Source: Phoenix dactylifera
Lineage: Eukaryota > Streptophyta > Magnoliopsida > Arecales > Arecaceae
Assembly: GCF_009389715.1 (NCBI RefSeq)
Contig: NW_024067820.1
Location: forward strand, 62,001-126,000
Direction of reading: 5' to 3'
Length of the DNA: 64,000 nucleotides
Below the pieces are notes generated by a model. That model was not told where the DNA came from and did no database searches. It was given only the letters and a program-made list of their open reading frames with translations. Both the position numbers and the translations under genes were made by a program. Positions within the stretch are counted from its first letter, which is position 1. Every line of letters begins with the position of its first letter. Below, piece after piece: positions 47,806 through 60,401 of this stretch.

Positions 47806-50800
47806 AAAAGCCTTCCACCGATGTTCCCCATGAAGCCCAAGAACGGTGGATGTGGAGAAGATGGCTGATTTTTAGGCACCTACCCAGCCTTCCCTCTTTT
47901 ATAGCAAATATGCAGCAGATGGTTGAATTTTGGGCACCTACTCAGCCTGACCAATCTTATACATACCTTTGATTTTGTTGGCGCCAAAGATAGACTGTAT
48001 TTCCTTTCTCTGGTTTGATGGTTCGGATGTTATTGTGGCTTTGATAGGATTTATTTTGTTGTCTTTTATTGAATTTCTAAGTTTCTATGCTGTAGATTGT
48101 TCATATCGGATGTTGATATTGTCTTCTATTATGCTTGGATGTTGAAATTCTATATTTTTGTAGTGTTCCTTTTTTACTATCTTACTGGTCTCTCCCTAAA
48201 TTAACAAGTTAGTAAATTAGCCAAGTTTAGCTAGCAGGTTAGGAGGTTACTAGAGCAAGAAAGAAAAGGAGAAAAGAGTGGGAATTAAAAAGAGGAGAAA
48301 TAGAGGGATAAGGGGTGTGTCAACCCTTGTAGATAGATGTTGTCAGTGCTGAGCAAAGATTTTCCCCAGGCTTGGAAGGAAGCCCAAGCCTTAACTGCTA
48401 GAGGCCTCCCCAAATTCTAAGGAGTTGGACCTTATCTTCAGCCCTTGGTGGGTACCTCCTCCTTGTTAAGGTATTTGGACCTAGAAGTGGTGGTGGAGGG
48501 GATGAGTATTTGAAGCCTCCAAGATTTTGGGGCTTGGGAGAAGGCTTAGATTTTTCTGTAGTGGGTAAAGATTCTAAGACTACTAAAGAGAGATGACGAG
48601 GGTTAGGAGAGGGATGAGAACTAGTACTAAAACTTGGGAGCTTTCTTACTTGGTTGGTCCTCTCTTCATGAATAAGGGGGTTTATATGGAAGAGTTTGGA
48701 TTGAAAGCACTACTTGCATGAAAAGTTAGCTAAATAGAGAGGATTTTTGTCTTAGCTCATCTAAGTGGTGAGATTAGGAGGGAGAAAGTGTGGAAGGATG
48801 ACCATGGTGACTACATAAACCAAAAGGTTGTATCAGCTAGGATTTATTTGTTTGAAATAAGGGGTGGAAATAAGTTGGCAATTGCTGGTTAGATTCATCT
48901 CAGGATAAGACTAAGGTTAGGTTTCTAAACATAGAATAAGAAAGTGCATAATAAAAGCATAATTGAACATGGGATATCATGATGCTTGCATGGCATGAAT
49001 GGAGATGGCTGTCAGCATGGGTGAAGAAATATTGGCTATAGCTAAATGAAACAAGAGGTTAGAGGTGTGAAGCAAGCACATAAGAAAATTGTGTATAAGA
49101 ATTTGGCTTTTCATAGGCTATTCGGCTATATAGCTCCCAAATATATTTAAATTTGTAAGACCTAGAGAGCTAATATGGGCTTCAAATTATTAGTAGTTGA
49201 GGAACATGAAAAATAGATAAAGATGAAGTAAATCTGGGGCAGGTTTTGGTTGGGGTGATTTAATCCCTAGGGTTCAATCAATACGAGATAGATCATACTT
49301 GGCCCAATCGAGCTATAAATTAGACTTAGGTAAGGCTAATAGTTTGTGTTATTTATACGGTTCAAACATAGGTTGGCTATAGTTTAGGCTTGGGTTGGCT
49401 CCGGATTGGGCTTGCATTGGCTATTCGTTGGGCTTGGGTTGGCTACGGGTTATGATTGAATTAGTTAGAGTCTAGGCTTGGGTAAAAATAATAGAGTAGG
49501 CTTGGATTTGGGATAAGTCAATCATGGGGGAAACTATTGGCTCAAAGGGAAGAATAAGGGTATTATTACCCTATTCTTTTAGGGCCAGGTTTGGAAATTT
49601 GTTGTCTCTATTCAATCTCTTGAGTGAGGTATTATTACATCTTATTTGGTTCTCCAAATTGTTATTTATCGATTTGAAGTGCCTCACTCTTCTGCTTTTG
49701 ATTAAAAGTTGTGATTTATGATCTTAAGATGAACACATGGTAATTATCCACATATTTTAGGAAAAAAGTTAGGTACTTGAGCCATGCCTTACCACATCAT
49801 TCTGACATCACTTGGATGTATATGTAGACATTATTAAAGCTTAATAGGCCGCTCAAGCCACAAGCTACTAGCAATACAGCATAAGGGCTCCCCTTCTTCC
49901 TACATTTTCCAGGGGCACTCAAGAGAAGGGAGAAACATGATGAATGCTTTGGAGAAAACAATGGTTCTCAGGATGAGGAAACATGAACAGCCTTGATGTA
50001 CAAGAAATGAATAAAAGGATTTATCATTTACAATTTTCGATAATGTATACACACTATTATCCATAGCTTAGATAATAACCATTGATGCAATTCTAATAGC
50101 CCTTAGTCAACCATAAAATGACCATTATTCTGCCATTATCCAATTATATAATGGTTGCTATAATGCCTTTCAAGGTTTTAGGAAATATTTTTTAATAAAT
50201 GCTTGACTGAGCAAAAAGTGCCCATTTTTTCTGAAAATGATGCTAAATGCTGATTTTACTGGGTTCTGCTATTCGGAGATACTAGTCTTATAAAACTCTA
50301 GCATCAACTAGCTTTTTTATTTTTTTTGATCCCTTTTGATCGCAGAAATACTCTCCAATCAAAATTTCAGAAACATGCCACTCGACTAATGCATGGAATC
50401 AAAACATCCATGAACACAAGTAGAATGGCACCTGGAAGAACCATTGGAAGATGAAATCATTCCAGGGGAAATGCGGAACCACGGGACCACCGCAGAGAAA
50501 AAATTTCTTCACAGCCACTGGCCGACATTTCCATGTGCTCCCCACGCTTGGTGCTCAAGTGCCTTCATATGGTAATCATATCAAAATAAAAACACGAGTT
50601 GGCAATATTCTAATGAATTGCCAACCCACCACAAATTAAAGCACATTATTCCTATCACATTATATCCCAAATACTTTGGATCCATTTAAACCAAAGCATA
50701 ACATAACTTTCAAGACATTAGATCATAGTTAGTGGCAACGTAGTTGGCCACTATGGAGAGACTAACAAAGCTGCAGATTGAGTAGCTTCGTGCTGTATGA

Positions 50801-51153
50801 ATCATCTATTTAGCGCAAAAAGAAAAAAACACAGACACAGCATAGCCACACTTAACTCTTTAATCACAACAGTAAAATAAATCATCACATCTTGTGAATT
50901 ATGATTCCGATTGAGAAAAGCCATAGGGTATTTAGAGACTGGCAGGGGAGTGGAGTGAGAGGTCTCATAACGTCTTCCCCAGCGGCCTGCGGGGTTGAGA
51001 GAAAGGGGACGCAGTTGTCCGGCAAAAGGTGGGGATAGCGCCCCACCGGCCGTTACCTTTAACGGCTACTTTTTTCGAACGAAAGGCACATAATAGAGCA
51101 AAAAAGGAGCCCGGAAAACTCCCCCAAAATCCCCCAACCGAACTCCTCTTCTC
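47806..51153. other. Gene-free region
   Basis: About 3.3 kb with no convincing frame. Two near-copies of GGCACCTAC(C/T)CAGCCT lie at about 47875 and 47934. Around 49380-49450 a GGGTTGGCT-type motif repeats a few times. GC content rises from about 50950 as the next gene begins; that part is probably its promoter and 5' UTR. Confidence 0.35.
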
Positions 51154-51669
51154 ATGGCACGGGAGGAGCAAAAGGAGAAGAAGCCCTCCCCCTCCATCAT
51201 AGCTCCCAAGGTACTCCCTCTCTTTCTCAATTATTTCTCTGCTCTGTTTAGTTTTCGATCACAACTCCAAGCCTGGGGGATGATTTTTTTTTTTTATCTC
51301 AATTTCTCTTGTTGATCCGAAGCTATCATCTTTTTCTCAGGCAAGTGAGGGAGGGAAAGAGCCCACACTCTCTTCTAGGGTGAATTTCTTTGTTCTTGCG
51401 TTGTTTTCTTATTTGGGGCCTTTCAATTTTTGTAAAATTCAAATTGGTCTGTTCTGACAAAATTTCTCTTTTTTTTGGGGGGGTGTTCTGAAGGTGGTTT
51501 CGTTACTTTTGGGAGATCTGAGTGGGCCGGGGCAGGCGTTCGAGAAATGGTTGGCGCTCGTCCGTAAGCGGAGTGGCAAGTACCGGCCTTCTGGGTTCCC
51601 CCATCGGCAGCCCAAGATTGAAGTCATGCCTAGTGGATCGCTGCACTCCTTTACTCATCACCACCAGAG
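51154..51669 (+). CDS. 5' exons of a host gene, possibly PHS1-type dual-specificity phosphatase (partial)
   Basis: Exon 1 is 51154-51210 (19 residues, MAREEQKEKKPSPSIIAPK), with an AAG/GTACTC donor. Exon 2 is 51494-51669, from a GAAG/GTGG acceptor to an AG/GTACGA donor, phase 2. It reads VVSLLLGDLSGPGQAFEKWL, then ALVRKRSGKYRPSGFPHRQP, KIEVMPSGSLHSF and a His-rich end. The block around FEKWLALVRKRSGKYRPSGF resembles, from memory, the N terminus of plant PHS1 (PROPYZAMIDE-HYPERSENSITIVE 1), a protein with an actin-fragmin-kinase-like domain and a phosphatase domain acting on cortical microtubules. I could not verify this. No later exon is visible before 53083 or after 62793, so the gene would run past the window with a retroelement in its intron. 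Alternatively it is a truncated gene. Confidence 0.6.
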
Positions 51670-53083
51670 GTACGACTATAATTAACAAAAATGTCAGTTA
51701 AGAATTCATTGTTTTGTTCGTTTAGAGGCCAAATTGATCATTCCCATTCAGTTCTTTTATTTAGAAAAATCAGCTTCCTTTTGGTTCAATTTCCGTTTCT
51801 GTATTAGGTACAAGACTATAAAATATCAATTTATAGGGATGAATCAATCAAAAATCTTGTGTTTAGAGTCATAAATACATTTTATAGAAATATGGCTAAA
51901 TGGCAGTTCAATGAGTCTCACAAGTAATGGATTGCGAAAGTGATCTAGAAGTCTATATCACTGTTATCTGATTCACTTGTTATGCTAGAAATTTGTGAAC
52001 CAATATGATCCTTAGCCATTCATGATGTGATTTGCGTCATTCAGAGTTTAATCTTTGGTTGTCGTATTTTAATCTGGGAGTGTTTGGTTATTAAGACTTT
52101 AAACAACTCGGGACTTCAGAAGCCTCCATGAGTGGGATTCCTTGTATAAGTGGATAAGTTTTTTATTTTTTTTATATACAACGGCTGCTCACACAGCTCT
52201 TGCGTGAGTACAACCTACAGAGTCAAGAGAAAGTAAATGGCGTAATAGAGCGTGTGATTAGAGAAGGCGGGGAACAAGAGAAAGAGAGTTCCTATTATCT
52301 CTTAAGTGAACTTATTTGGAAATTAAAAAATATATATACTATATAAAATCAGATAATTTATGAAATTTAATTTAATTACATGCACAATTTTCTTTTCTCA
52401 ATGATTGTTGATTTATTTGTATTTTGTAAATTCTGCTACCTATTCTAATTAAAGTTAATTTTTATTAATATTTTAAAATTATTTTCTAATCCTACCCATA
52501 ATGTATTGGGTTCTTCGACAACTAGCAAATTTTAGTTATGAACCTGAATTTGTATTAAGCGAACCAATGAACCCGGCAATCATAGGTCTGCATAGAGAAG
52601 AAGTATGAGATAGATATTGCAACACTAAGATTTATTTCATTTCATCATCTTAACATGATAAATACAATTTGATTTTCTGTATCCCATAAAGTTTTTAATA
52701 GTCTCATAATTTTGGAAGCTTGATGTGTTTGTTTCATGAAGAAATATATACTTGTGATGCTCAGGCTTTTGAATGCTAAGATTGCATGCTTAAAAGGTGA
52801 TGCTAAGCGGATGCCATAACAAGTGCCGGAGTAGGTCCAGGTGCAGGTTTGAGGAAGCATATCTCTCAAAAACGAAATGCTCAAGAAGTGGGTGCTGAGA
52901 TGAGTTTCGGAACTGGGTATTCCACTCTAAGTAGAAATTTTTGAGTTGTAGGATGTGCCAGTAAGGTAATCTCTAGTTTTGATGACCAATTTTGGAAAAT
53001 ATTCGTATGACTTTCCCCAAGATCTCCAAAATTAATAGCAGGATAGCAATTTTATTTCTTAAAAAAAGAAATGGAACACAGAT
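51670..53083. other. Putative intron sequence
   Basis: AT-rich and non-coding for the most part. A short plus-strand open stretch near 52812-52940 (TSAGVGPGAGLRKHISQKRN) has some protein-like character but no supported splice sites. It could be an exon or chance. Confidence 0.3.
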
Positions 53084-55487
53084 TGTCACACCCCGAACCC
53101 GGGGCCCGGGACGCGAGCAGACGCCGTGCACCTGCAGGGCGGACCCCGCAGGCATGCAAGGCAGATAAATCAGATCAACCATCAATAACTAAATGAAGAT
53201 AAATTACAGCTTTCATATCAAATGTCTACATATACATATGTCAAAAGAAAAGTCAATATCTACTAGCTAAATACATCATGATCACTCCATCCCGTAATCC
53301 CTATAATCATATGTCATCACCTGCCAAAATGTAAATAGTAGGAGTGAGCTAACAGCTCATTAGGCAACATCATGCAATAAAGTCATCATATAACATGTCA
53401 TGATGCATATGAAAAGCAGCTAAAACTCATAAATTCAAAAATCCACACAACAACCCGTAAACCCGATCCGAGACTCAAAATAACTCAACCGCATGACTAC
53501 GGCCACATCACCCAGTGGCATGGTACACCGAAGTGCCAATACAACTCTCCGCAGAGCCGCTCCACTGAGCCAACGCACCACTGTGCCGCACCCCCTGGTG
53601 CCAATCTCACGCTCCACCGAGCCGCTCCGAAGAGCAAAACGCACCCCTGTGCCGCCACTATTCTATCATCGGTGGTCGCGGTGTCGAAACTAGTTCCTCA
53701 GTACAAGTCGACAGGGCCAACGTATCATCCCATTGGCGGGGCCTAGACTATAGTCACGCAGTTTTAAAAAAATCAAAAAATCAACTTTCCACATGGTAAA
53801 TTTCCAAATCAAAGTCATGATCATGCTCCTAATAGTAAAACACATAACAGTTTATGAAATTAAATATTTAATTCTAATTCTAACACATAATGCCAATAAT
53901 AAATCATAACATCAACATATGCAAGATACATGTTAAAATTCTACTTTAAAGAAATAGGTCACCTACCTGGGCTAACCTAAAAAAATCCCTGCCACAGATA
54001 TCACGAACCCCTGATTAAACATAAACATTAATTATTTAATTAATTAAGAAATATAATTTAAACTATTTCCAACCCCTTAAACTCCTAAGTTCATAGATCC
54101 AAGAATAGGCCCCCAAGATCAAACATAGACCCTAAGAACAAGTAAACCAAAACCCCAAAATCAGAATCCTTTAAACCCAAAACCAATTGTGACCCAAAAC
54201 AGATTAGGCCCAATTGAACCAAACCAGATTACAGGTCCAGATCAGATCTCAGGCCCAAACCAAACCAGCCCACAGATCCAATCAGATCCAACTCAGCCCA
54301 AAAACAGATCCCCAACCCAACCCAAACCAGATCTGATCAGACCAGATTAGATCAAATCTTAACAAACCAGATTACACTCAAATCAAACCAACCCAAATTT
54401 CTGACTCAGATTCAGACCCAAAATCCAATTCCAATCCGAAGTTGATTATTCAGATTGCAACTCAAACTCAATCCATCCTACTGATTATTGGTTCAATCAG
54501 ACCATAACAAAACCCATTCACTCAAACTCAGATCAAACCCAATTCAAGGAATAGGTGGAACCGGTTCATAGCCTGAACCGGTTCATGGTCCGATCCACAC
54601 TACTCCAACCCAAGTTCAGACCAAATCCACAGTCAAAAAACGGTTCAATCAGATTAGGGTTTGTTTGTGTCTTGTTTGAGACACAAACAGGGAACGGAAA
54701 TCAAAACAAGAAAAACGCCCAGGAAGAAGAAAGAAGAAGAAGAAGGAGGAGAAGAAGAAGAAGAAAGGGAAGAAAAAGAAGGGGAAGAAAGAAAGAAGGG
54801 AGGGTGGCTGGTGGTTCCGGTCGGCCTTTGGCGGCCGACCATGGCCCTCGGCGGCGGCGCTCAGCCAGCCGCCGTCGGCCACGCTGCTGTCACGAACAGC
54901 GCGGAAGAAAAGAAGAAAAGAAGAAAAGAAGAAGGAGAGGAAGAAAGGGTGGGAAGAGAGAGGCCGGGGCTGGAAAGCCCGGCCCCTCGTTCCTCCACCT
55001 CCGGCCGAACTCGTTTCGGCCCTGATTGACCCCGGCCGGCCACCGTCGGCCGACCGAATCTCACAAAAACTTCTCCGAAACAGGGGAAGTGAAACCGATT
55101 AACATACCCTCATTCCTCTCCCCTTAAATGCATAAAAAGGTAGTAAATAGGTTGTCTTTCTCACCTCCGGTCGTCGACGAGTGGATTCCCGACGGCGATG
55201 GCGGCTCCGGCGGCGACGGTGGCTCTGGCGATCCTCTCAAAAAGAGGAAAAAAGAAAAGGAGAAAAGATTCAAATTTTAGAGGGATGGGGGCTCCTCTGA
55301 GAGTTCTCAAACTCCCTTTAACGAAGAGAGAGGGAGGGGAGAGGGGTGCGGGGAGGTTTCGCTGGCCGTTCGGCCGGCGTGGTGATCGTGGGGATGACCA
55401 CGATGATGAAACTAAAGTTGACACCCATTGCCGACTTCAGTTCGTTGGGCCCAAGGATGGGCCCAACACAAATTTCAAGTCTTTACA
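53084..55487 (-). repeat. 3' LTR of the chromovirus (left copy)
   Basis: 2404 bp, bounded by TG and CA, starting TGTCACACCCCGAACCCGGG and ending TCTTTACA on the plus strand. The polypurine-tract-like sequence lies just right of 55487 (minus strand, AGTTGGTTAGAG). The LTR includes a purine-rich repeat tract (about 54720-54800) and GC-rich parts whose open frames are not genes. Confidence 0.92.
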
Positions 55488-58400
55488 CTCTAACCAACTA
55501 AAAAGAAATTTCGTCCTCGAAATTAAAACATACTTCAATCCGAGAACAAGACAGGAAACTTCTCTCTCATCTCCTCCTCCAGCTCCCAGGCAGCTTCTCT
55601 CTCACTGTGATTGCTCCACTGCACCTTTACATAAGGAATAGTGCGCCTCCTCAAAACTTGGTCCTTCCTATCCACTATACAGATAGGCTGCTCAACATAA
55701 GAAAGATCTGTGCGGAGCTGAAAGGTGCCACCTCAATCACATGATTGTGATCAGCAATATACCTCCTCAACATAGAGACATGGAAAATATAATGAACCCC
55801 CGATAAAGCAGGTGGAAGTGCCAACTTATAAGCAACAGCTCCAACTCTCTCGAGAATCTCGAATGGTCCCACATATCTCGGGCTGAGCTTACCCCGAACT
55901 CCAAATCGCATTACCCCTTTAGAAGGGGACACTCTGAGGAAAACATGATCTCCGATTTGGAATTCCAGATCCCGCCTCTTGATATCAGCATAACTCTTCT
56001 GTCTGTTTTGAGCTGCTCGAAGTCGCTCTCTGATCAGTTGAACCTTCTCCACTGTCTGCTGAATAATCTCTGGACCCAAAATCTTTCTCTCCTCCACATC
56101 ATCCCAACAGATAGGTGATCTACACTTCCTACCATACAAAGCCTCATAAGGAGCCATTGAATACTTGCCTGGTAGCTATTGTTATAAGCAAACTCTACCA
56201 ACGACAAATAATGATCCCATGAACCCCTCATGTCAATAGAACAGGCTCTCAGCATATCCTCCAGAATCTGAATGATCCTCTCGGACTGCCCATCTATCTG
56301 TGGATGAAAAGCTGTACTGAAGCTAAGAGTGGTCCCCAAAGCTTTGTGCAAACTGTCCCAGAAATGAGCCACAAATCGGGAGTCCCTGTCAGACACTATA
56401 GATACTGGAACTCCATGCATCCGCACGATCTGTTCAATGTACAACTCTGCAAATCTCTCTAGTGTCATCCCAGTCTTAAATGCTAGAAAGTGTGCTGATT
56501 TGGTCAATCTGTCTACAATCACCTAGACTGAATCATTATCTCTGAGGGTACGAGGTAGTCCTGACACAAAATCCATAGTAATATGCTCCCACTTCCACTC
56601 TGGGATCGGAAGGGGCTGAAGCATACCAGCTGGTCTCTGATGCTCAATCTTAACTTGCTGACAAGTTAAGCATTGAGATACAAAATGGGCAATCTCTCTC
56701 TTCATATTGTTCCACCAGAATACAACTTTCAGATCCTTATACATTTTTGTACTACCAGGATGCACTGTATATTCAGTACTGTGAGCCTCCTCCATAATTT
56801 TCTTTTTCAGACTAGGGTCATCTGGAACACAAACTCTGTCAATGAACCTCAATGAGCCATCCTCATGTATATGAAAATCAGACTGAGATCCAGACTCAAC
56901 GTCTTTCTTGATTTTTTGGAGCCGAGAGTCATCCACTTGCGCTGCCTTAATTCTGTCAATGAGTGTAGGCTGGACCCGCAAGTTTGCCAACTTTAGGGTA
57001 GCATCATGCAGATATACCTCTATTTTTGTCCTCCTCAGATCCTCCACGATATTCCTTTGAGTAGCAATCAAAGCTGCAACATTTCCTGAAGATTTTCTAC
57101 TTAGAGCATCTGCTACCACATTTGCCTTCCCAAGATGATAATGAATAGATAAGTCATAATCCTTCAGCAATTCCAGCCACCTCTGTCTCATGTTCAGCTC
57201 CTTCTGAGTGAAGAGATATTTCAGACTTTTATGATCAGTGAATACCTGGCATGTCTCTCCATACAGATAATGTCTCCATATCTTTAAGGCAAAAACCACA
57301 GCTGCAATCTCAAGATCATGAGTGGAATAATTCTCTTCATAGGGCTTGAGCTGTCGGGAGGCATAAGCAATAACTTTCCCATTTTGCATCAGCACACAAC
57401 CCAAACCCTTCTTGGAAGCATCACTGTAAATGGTAAAATTAGTACCGGTAACTGGTAGGGTCAGAATAGGTGCTGATACTAGTCGGTGTTTCAATTCCTC
57501 GAAGCTTTTCTCACACTGATCTGACCATTCAAACTTCACTCCTTTGCGAGTGAGTCGAGTCAGGGGTCCAGCAATACTAGAGAAGCCCTCCACAAATCTT
57601 CTGTAATAACCGGCTAGTCCAAGAAAGCTGCGAATCTCAGACACATTACTCGGTCTGCTCCAATCAACCACAACTTAAATCTTCTTTGGGTCAACCATAA
57701 TTCCTTCCTTAGAGATAACATGCCTCCAAAACATCATCCTGTCCAGCCAAAATTCACATTTCTTCAATTTACCATACAACTGATTCTGCCTCAGAGTCTC
57801 CAAAACAGTCTTCAAGTGATGCTCATGCTCTGCCTGACTCCTGAAATATATCAGAATATCATCAATAAATATTATCACAAATTTATCCAGAAAAGGCTTA
57901 AACACTCTGTTCATCAGGTCCATAAATGCTGCTGGAGCATTAGTCAAACCAAAAGGCATCACAAGAAATTCATAGTGTCCATATCTGGTACGGAAAGCAG
58001 TCTTGGCTATGTCAGACTCCTTTATCCTCAGCTGATGATATCCAGATCGAAGATCAATCTTGAAAAATACTTGAGCACCCTGAAGCTGATCAAATAAATC
58101 ATCAATCCGGGGCAGAGGATACCTATTCTTAATAGTCACCTTATTGATTTTCCGGTAATCAATACACAGTCTCATGCTACCATCTTTCTTCCTTACAAAT
58201 AATACTGGGGCACCCCAAGGAGAGACACTAGGTCGAATGAAATTCAGATCCAATAGCTCCTGTAATTGGTCCTTCAGCTTCTTTAGTTCAGCAGGGACCA
58301 TTCTATAAGGAGCTTTAGACAAAGGTGCAGTACCAGGGATTAAATCTATAACAAACTCAACATCTCTATCAGGAGGTAAGCCAGGCAGATCATCAGGAAA

Positions 58401-58534
58401 CTCACTGACTACTGGTATATCCTCAATTCTCTGTTCAGACTGCTCAGAATCTGTAATTGCGGCCATAAAGATGGGAAACTCCTTTCTAAGAGATCTTATG
58501 CCCTGCATAACAGACACTATCTGAGAAGAGACAC
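55488..58534 (-). mobile_element. pol region of the chromovirus: RT, RNase H, integrase, chromodomain tail
   Basis: Recognisable parts in element order: reverse transcriptase ([17 protein letters not shown], catalytic FIDDILIY), RNase H ([20 protein letters not shown]), the zinc-binding integrase N terminus ([11 protein letters not shown], then CLTCQQVK), the integrase core ([10 protein letters not shown], then DRDSRFVAHFW), the integrase C-terminal GDHVFLRVSP and PRYVGPFEILERVG blocks, and a chromodomain-like tail toward 55560. Chromodomains of this group steer insertion toward heterochromatin. Fossil, broken. Confidence 0.9.
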
Positions 58535-58535
58535 C

Positions 58536-58860
58536 CTAGTCATCACCCATGAAACTAAACTCATCAGTACCCGAGATCCGGAAAGTCACCCTCTTCAGAA
58601 AATAGTCTATGGTAGCGTGGTATGCAGCCAACCAATCCATACCCAAGATTACATCAAAGTCATGCAGATTCATAACAATCAAATTAGCTCTCAAATCTCT
58701 ACCCTCAACTAGTATTGGACAGGAAATGCAGATCTGACTAACTGTCATCGTACCCCCAGCTGGAGTACTAATGCATAATTCCCTCTCTAAGGAAGAGTAG
58801 TGTAAATCGCACTTATGCGCATATGAAGATGAGATAAAAAATGCGTAGCACCAGAATCAA
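58536..58860 (-). mobile_element. Protease region of the chromovirus
   Basis: MNLHDFDVILGMDWLAAYHA is the conserved block at the end of the retropepsin-type protease in Gypsy elements. It lies between the gag zinc knuckles and the reverse transcriptase. Fossil. Confidence 0.8.
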
Positions 58861-58984
58861 ATAACACATAAGCATAAGTGGAAGATACCAACATTGTACC
58901 TGTCACTACAGTGTTGGATGCCTGAGCATCCTGCTGAGTCAGCGCATAAACTCGTCCCTGGGTACGAGGCCCTCCTCCCCTTTG

Positions 58985-60202
58985 CTACCTGGGGACAGCT
59001 GACTGAGTAACCTGTACTGGAGTGAAGGAAGTCTGTCGTTGAGGAGCTACAGAACTCGGTGGCCTCTGCACAGATCCAGTACGAGGACAACTGGAAATCC
59101 TGTGGCCCGGCTGACCACACCCGAAACAAACTCCAGAAACAGTCTGAGTCTGAGGGCACTCAGCTATCCGGTGGCCCTGCTGACCACACCTGAAACACGC
59201 CCCAACACCAGGCCGTGTCTGAAGACACTCAACAGCTCTATGTCTAGTCTGGCCACACCTGAAGCACACTCCTGATATCCTTTTGCGATCCGGTGCAGTC
59301 CTCCCATGTGAAACTCGCTGCCTAGCTCCTGGATGGAACTGCATAGGTCGGCGCAGATGCCGCTCACCGTCAGAATCAAAGTCCCTGGTCCTCTTCAACT
59401 TCCCTTGCTGAGCATCCTGTGTCTCCTTCCAGATAATCTACATATTTTTAGCTCTGTCAACTAGATCATCATAATCAGTCGAGTGAACAGCAGCTAAACC
59501 CTGACGCAGGCGAGGCCTCAGTCCTTCCTCAAATCTCCTCATCCTAGATTTAGGGTCTTGGACAAGAGATGGTGCAAAACGGGACAGCTGATCGAACTCA
59601 GCCTCATAGTCCTCCACAGTCATACTCCCCTGAGAGAGGCTCAGAAACTCCTTCTCCAGCTCCCTGATACGACTGGAAGGGAAATACTTGGAGTAGAAGG
59701 CCATGCGAAATTCCGGCCAGGTCACAGATCCTGCATCCTGCATCATGGTCCTCTCCACAGACTCCCACCAACGATGAGCCCAGTCCTGAAGCATATAGGT
59801 GGCAAATATGATCTTCTCCTCCTCAGTACAACCCATGGCCCTGAAGGCCTCCATCTCATCTATCCAACATTCGGCCTCTTGGGGATCGGTAGTTCCCTTG
59901 AAGGTCGGAGGAGCCAACTTTCTGAACTCTACTATACTCCTCCCCTGATATGAAGAACTAGCAGAGGAAAACAGCTGCTGTGGTTCCCTCTGCTGCCGAA
60001 CTAACCCAACAACCTCTCTAATCAGCTCCAACACATGGGTCGATCCTCCCATCATGCTCTCATGGCCATGATCTAGTCCATCCAGTACCGTCTGATCAGT
60101 CTCGTCCTCCTGAACTCTCTCAGTTGGATGAGAAGTGGCTGGATCACCCCCGATAGTCTCGATCAGGCGGCGAGGTGCCACACGTGCACGGCGGGGCGAC
60201 AT
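58985..60202 (-). mobile_element. gag region of the chromovirus with three zinc knuckles
   Basis: The capsid-like part has the Gypsy retrotransposon gag motif (APPTFKGTTDPQEAECWIDE, then WWESVERTM and YYFPSSRIRELEKEF-type blocks). It is followed by three CX2CX4HX4C zinc knuckles (CFRCGQTRHRAVEC, CFRCGQQGHRIAEC, CFGCGQPGHRISSC). The N terminus starts at 60202, just inside the primer site. Fossil, broken. Confidence 0.9.
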
Positions 60203-60382
60203 GCTGATACATACACAAATAACACAACATTAGGGTTAGATGCATCCACCCTAAGATTTTCTACCCCACTCTCATTTCTTCACATGTGTCCCTATATTCC
60301 TAAGTTTTTCATCAATTATTATTATTTATTATTATATTTATTATGATTCTGTTTTAATGTCCCTAGTGATTCTTTAACCTAT

Positions 60383-60394
60383 GCTCTAATACCA
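60383..60394 (-). other. Primer-binding site of the chromovirus
   Basis: The minus strand reads TGGTATTAGAGC, eight bases inside the 5' LTR. It differs at one base from the initiator-methionine tRNA complement TGGTATCAGAGC. Confidence 0.85.
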
Positions 60395-60401
60395 ATAAAT
60401 C

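Noticed and set aside
52812-52940. Possible third exon of the gene at 51154
   Set aside because: It has a protein-like stretch (TSAGVGPGAGLRKHISQKRN), but I could not find an acceptor and donor in the right phase.
54555-55064. Several open frames with Arg/Lys/Glu or Ser/Phe runs
   Set aside because: They lie in the LTR and come from a purine-rich simple tract; the same frames recur in the other LTR at 61968-62432.
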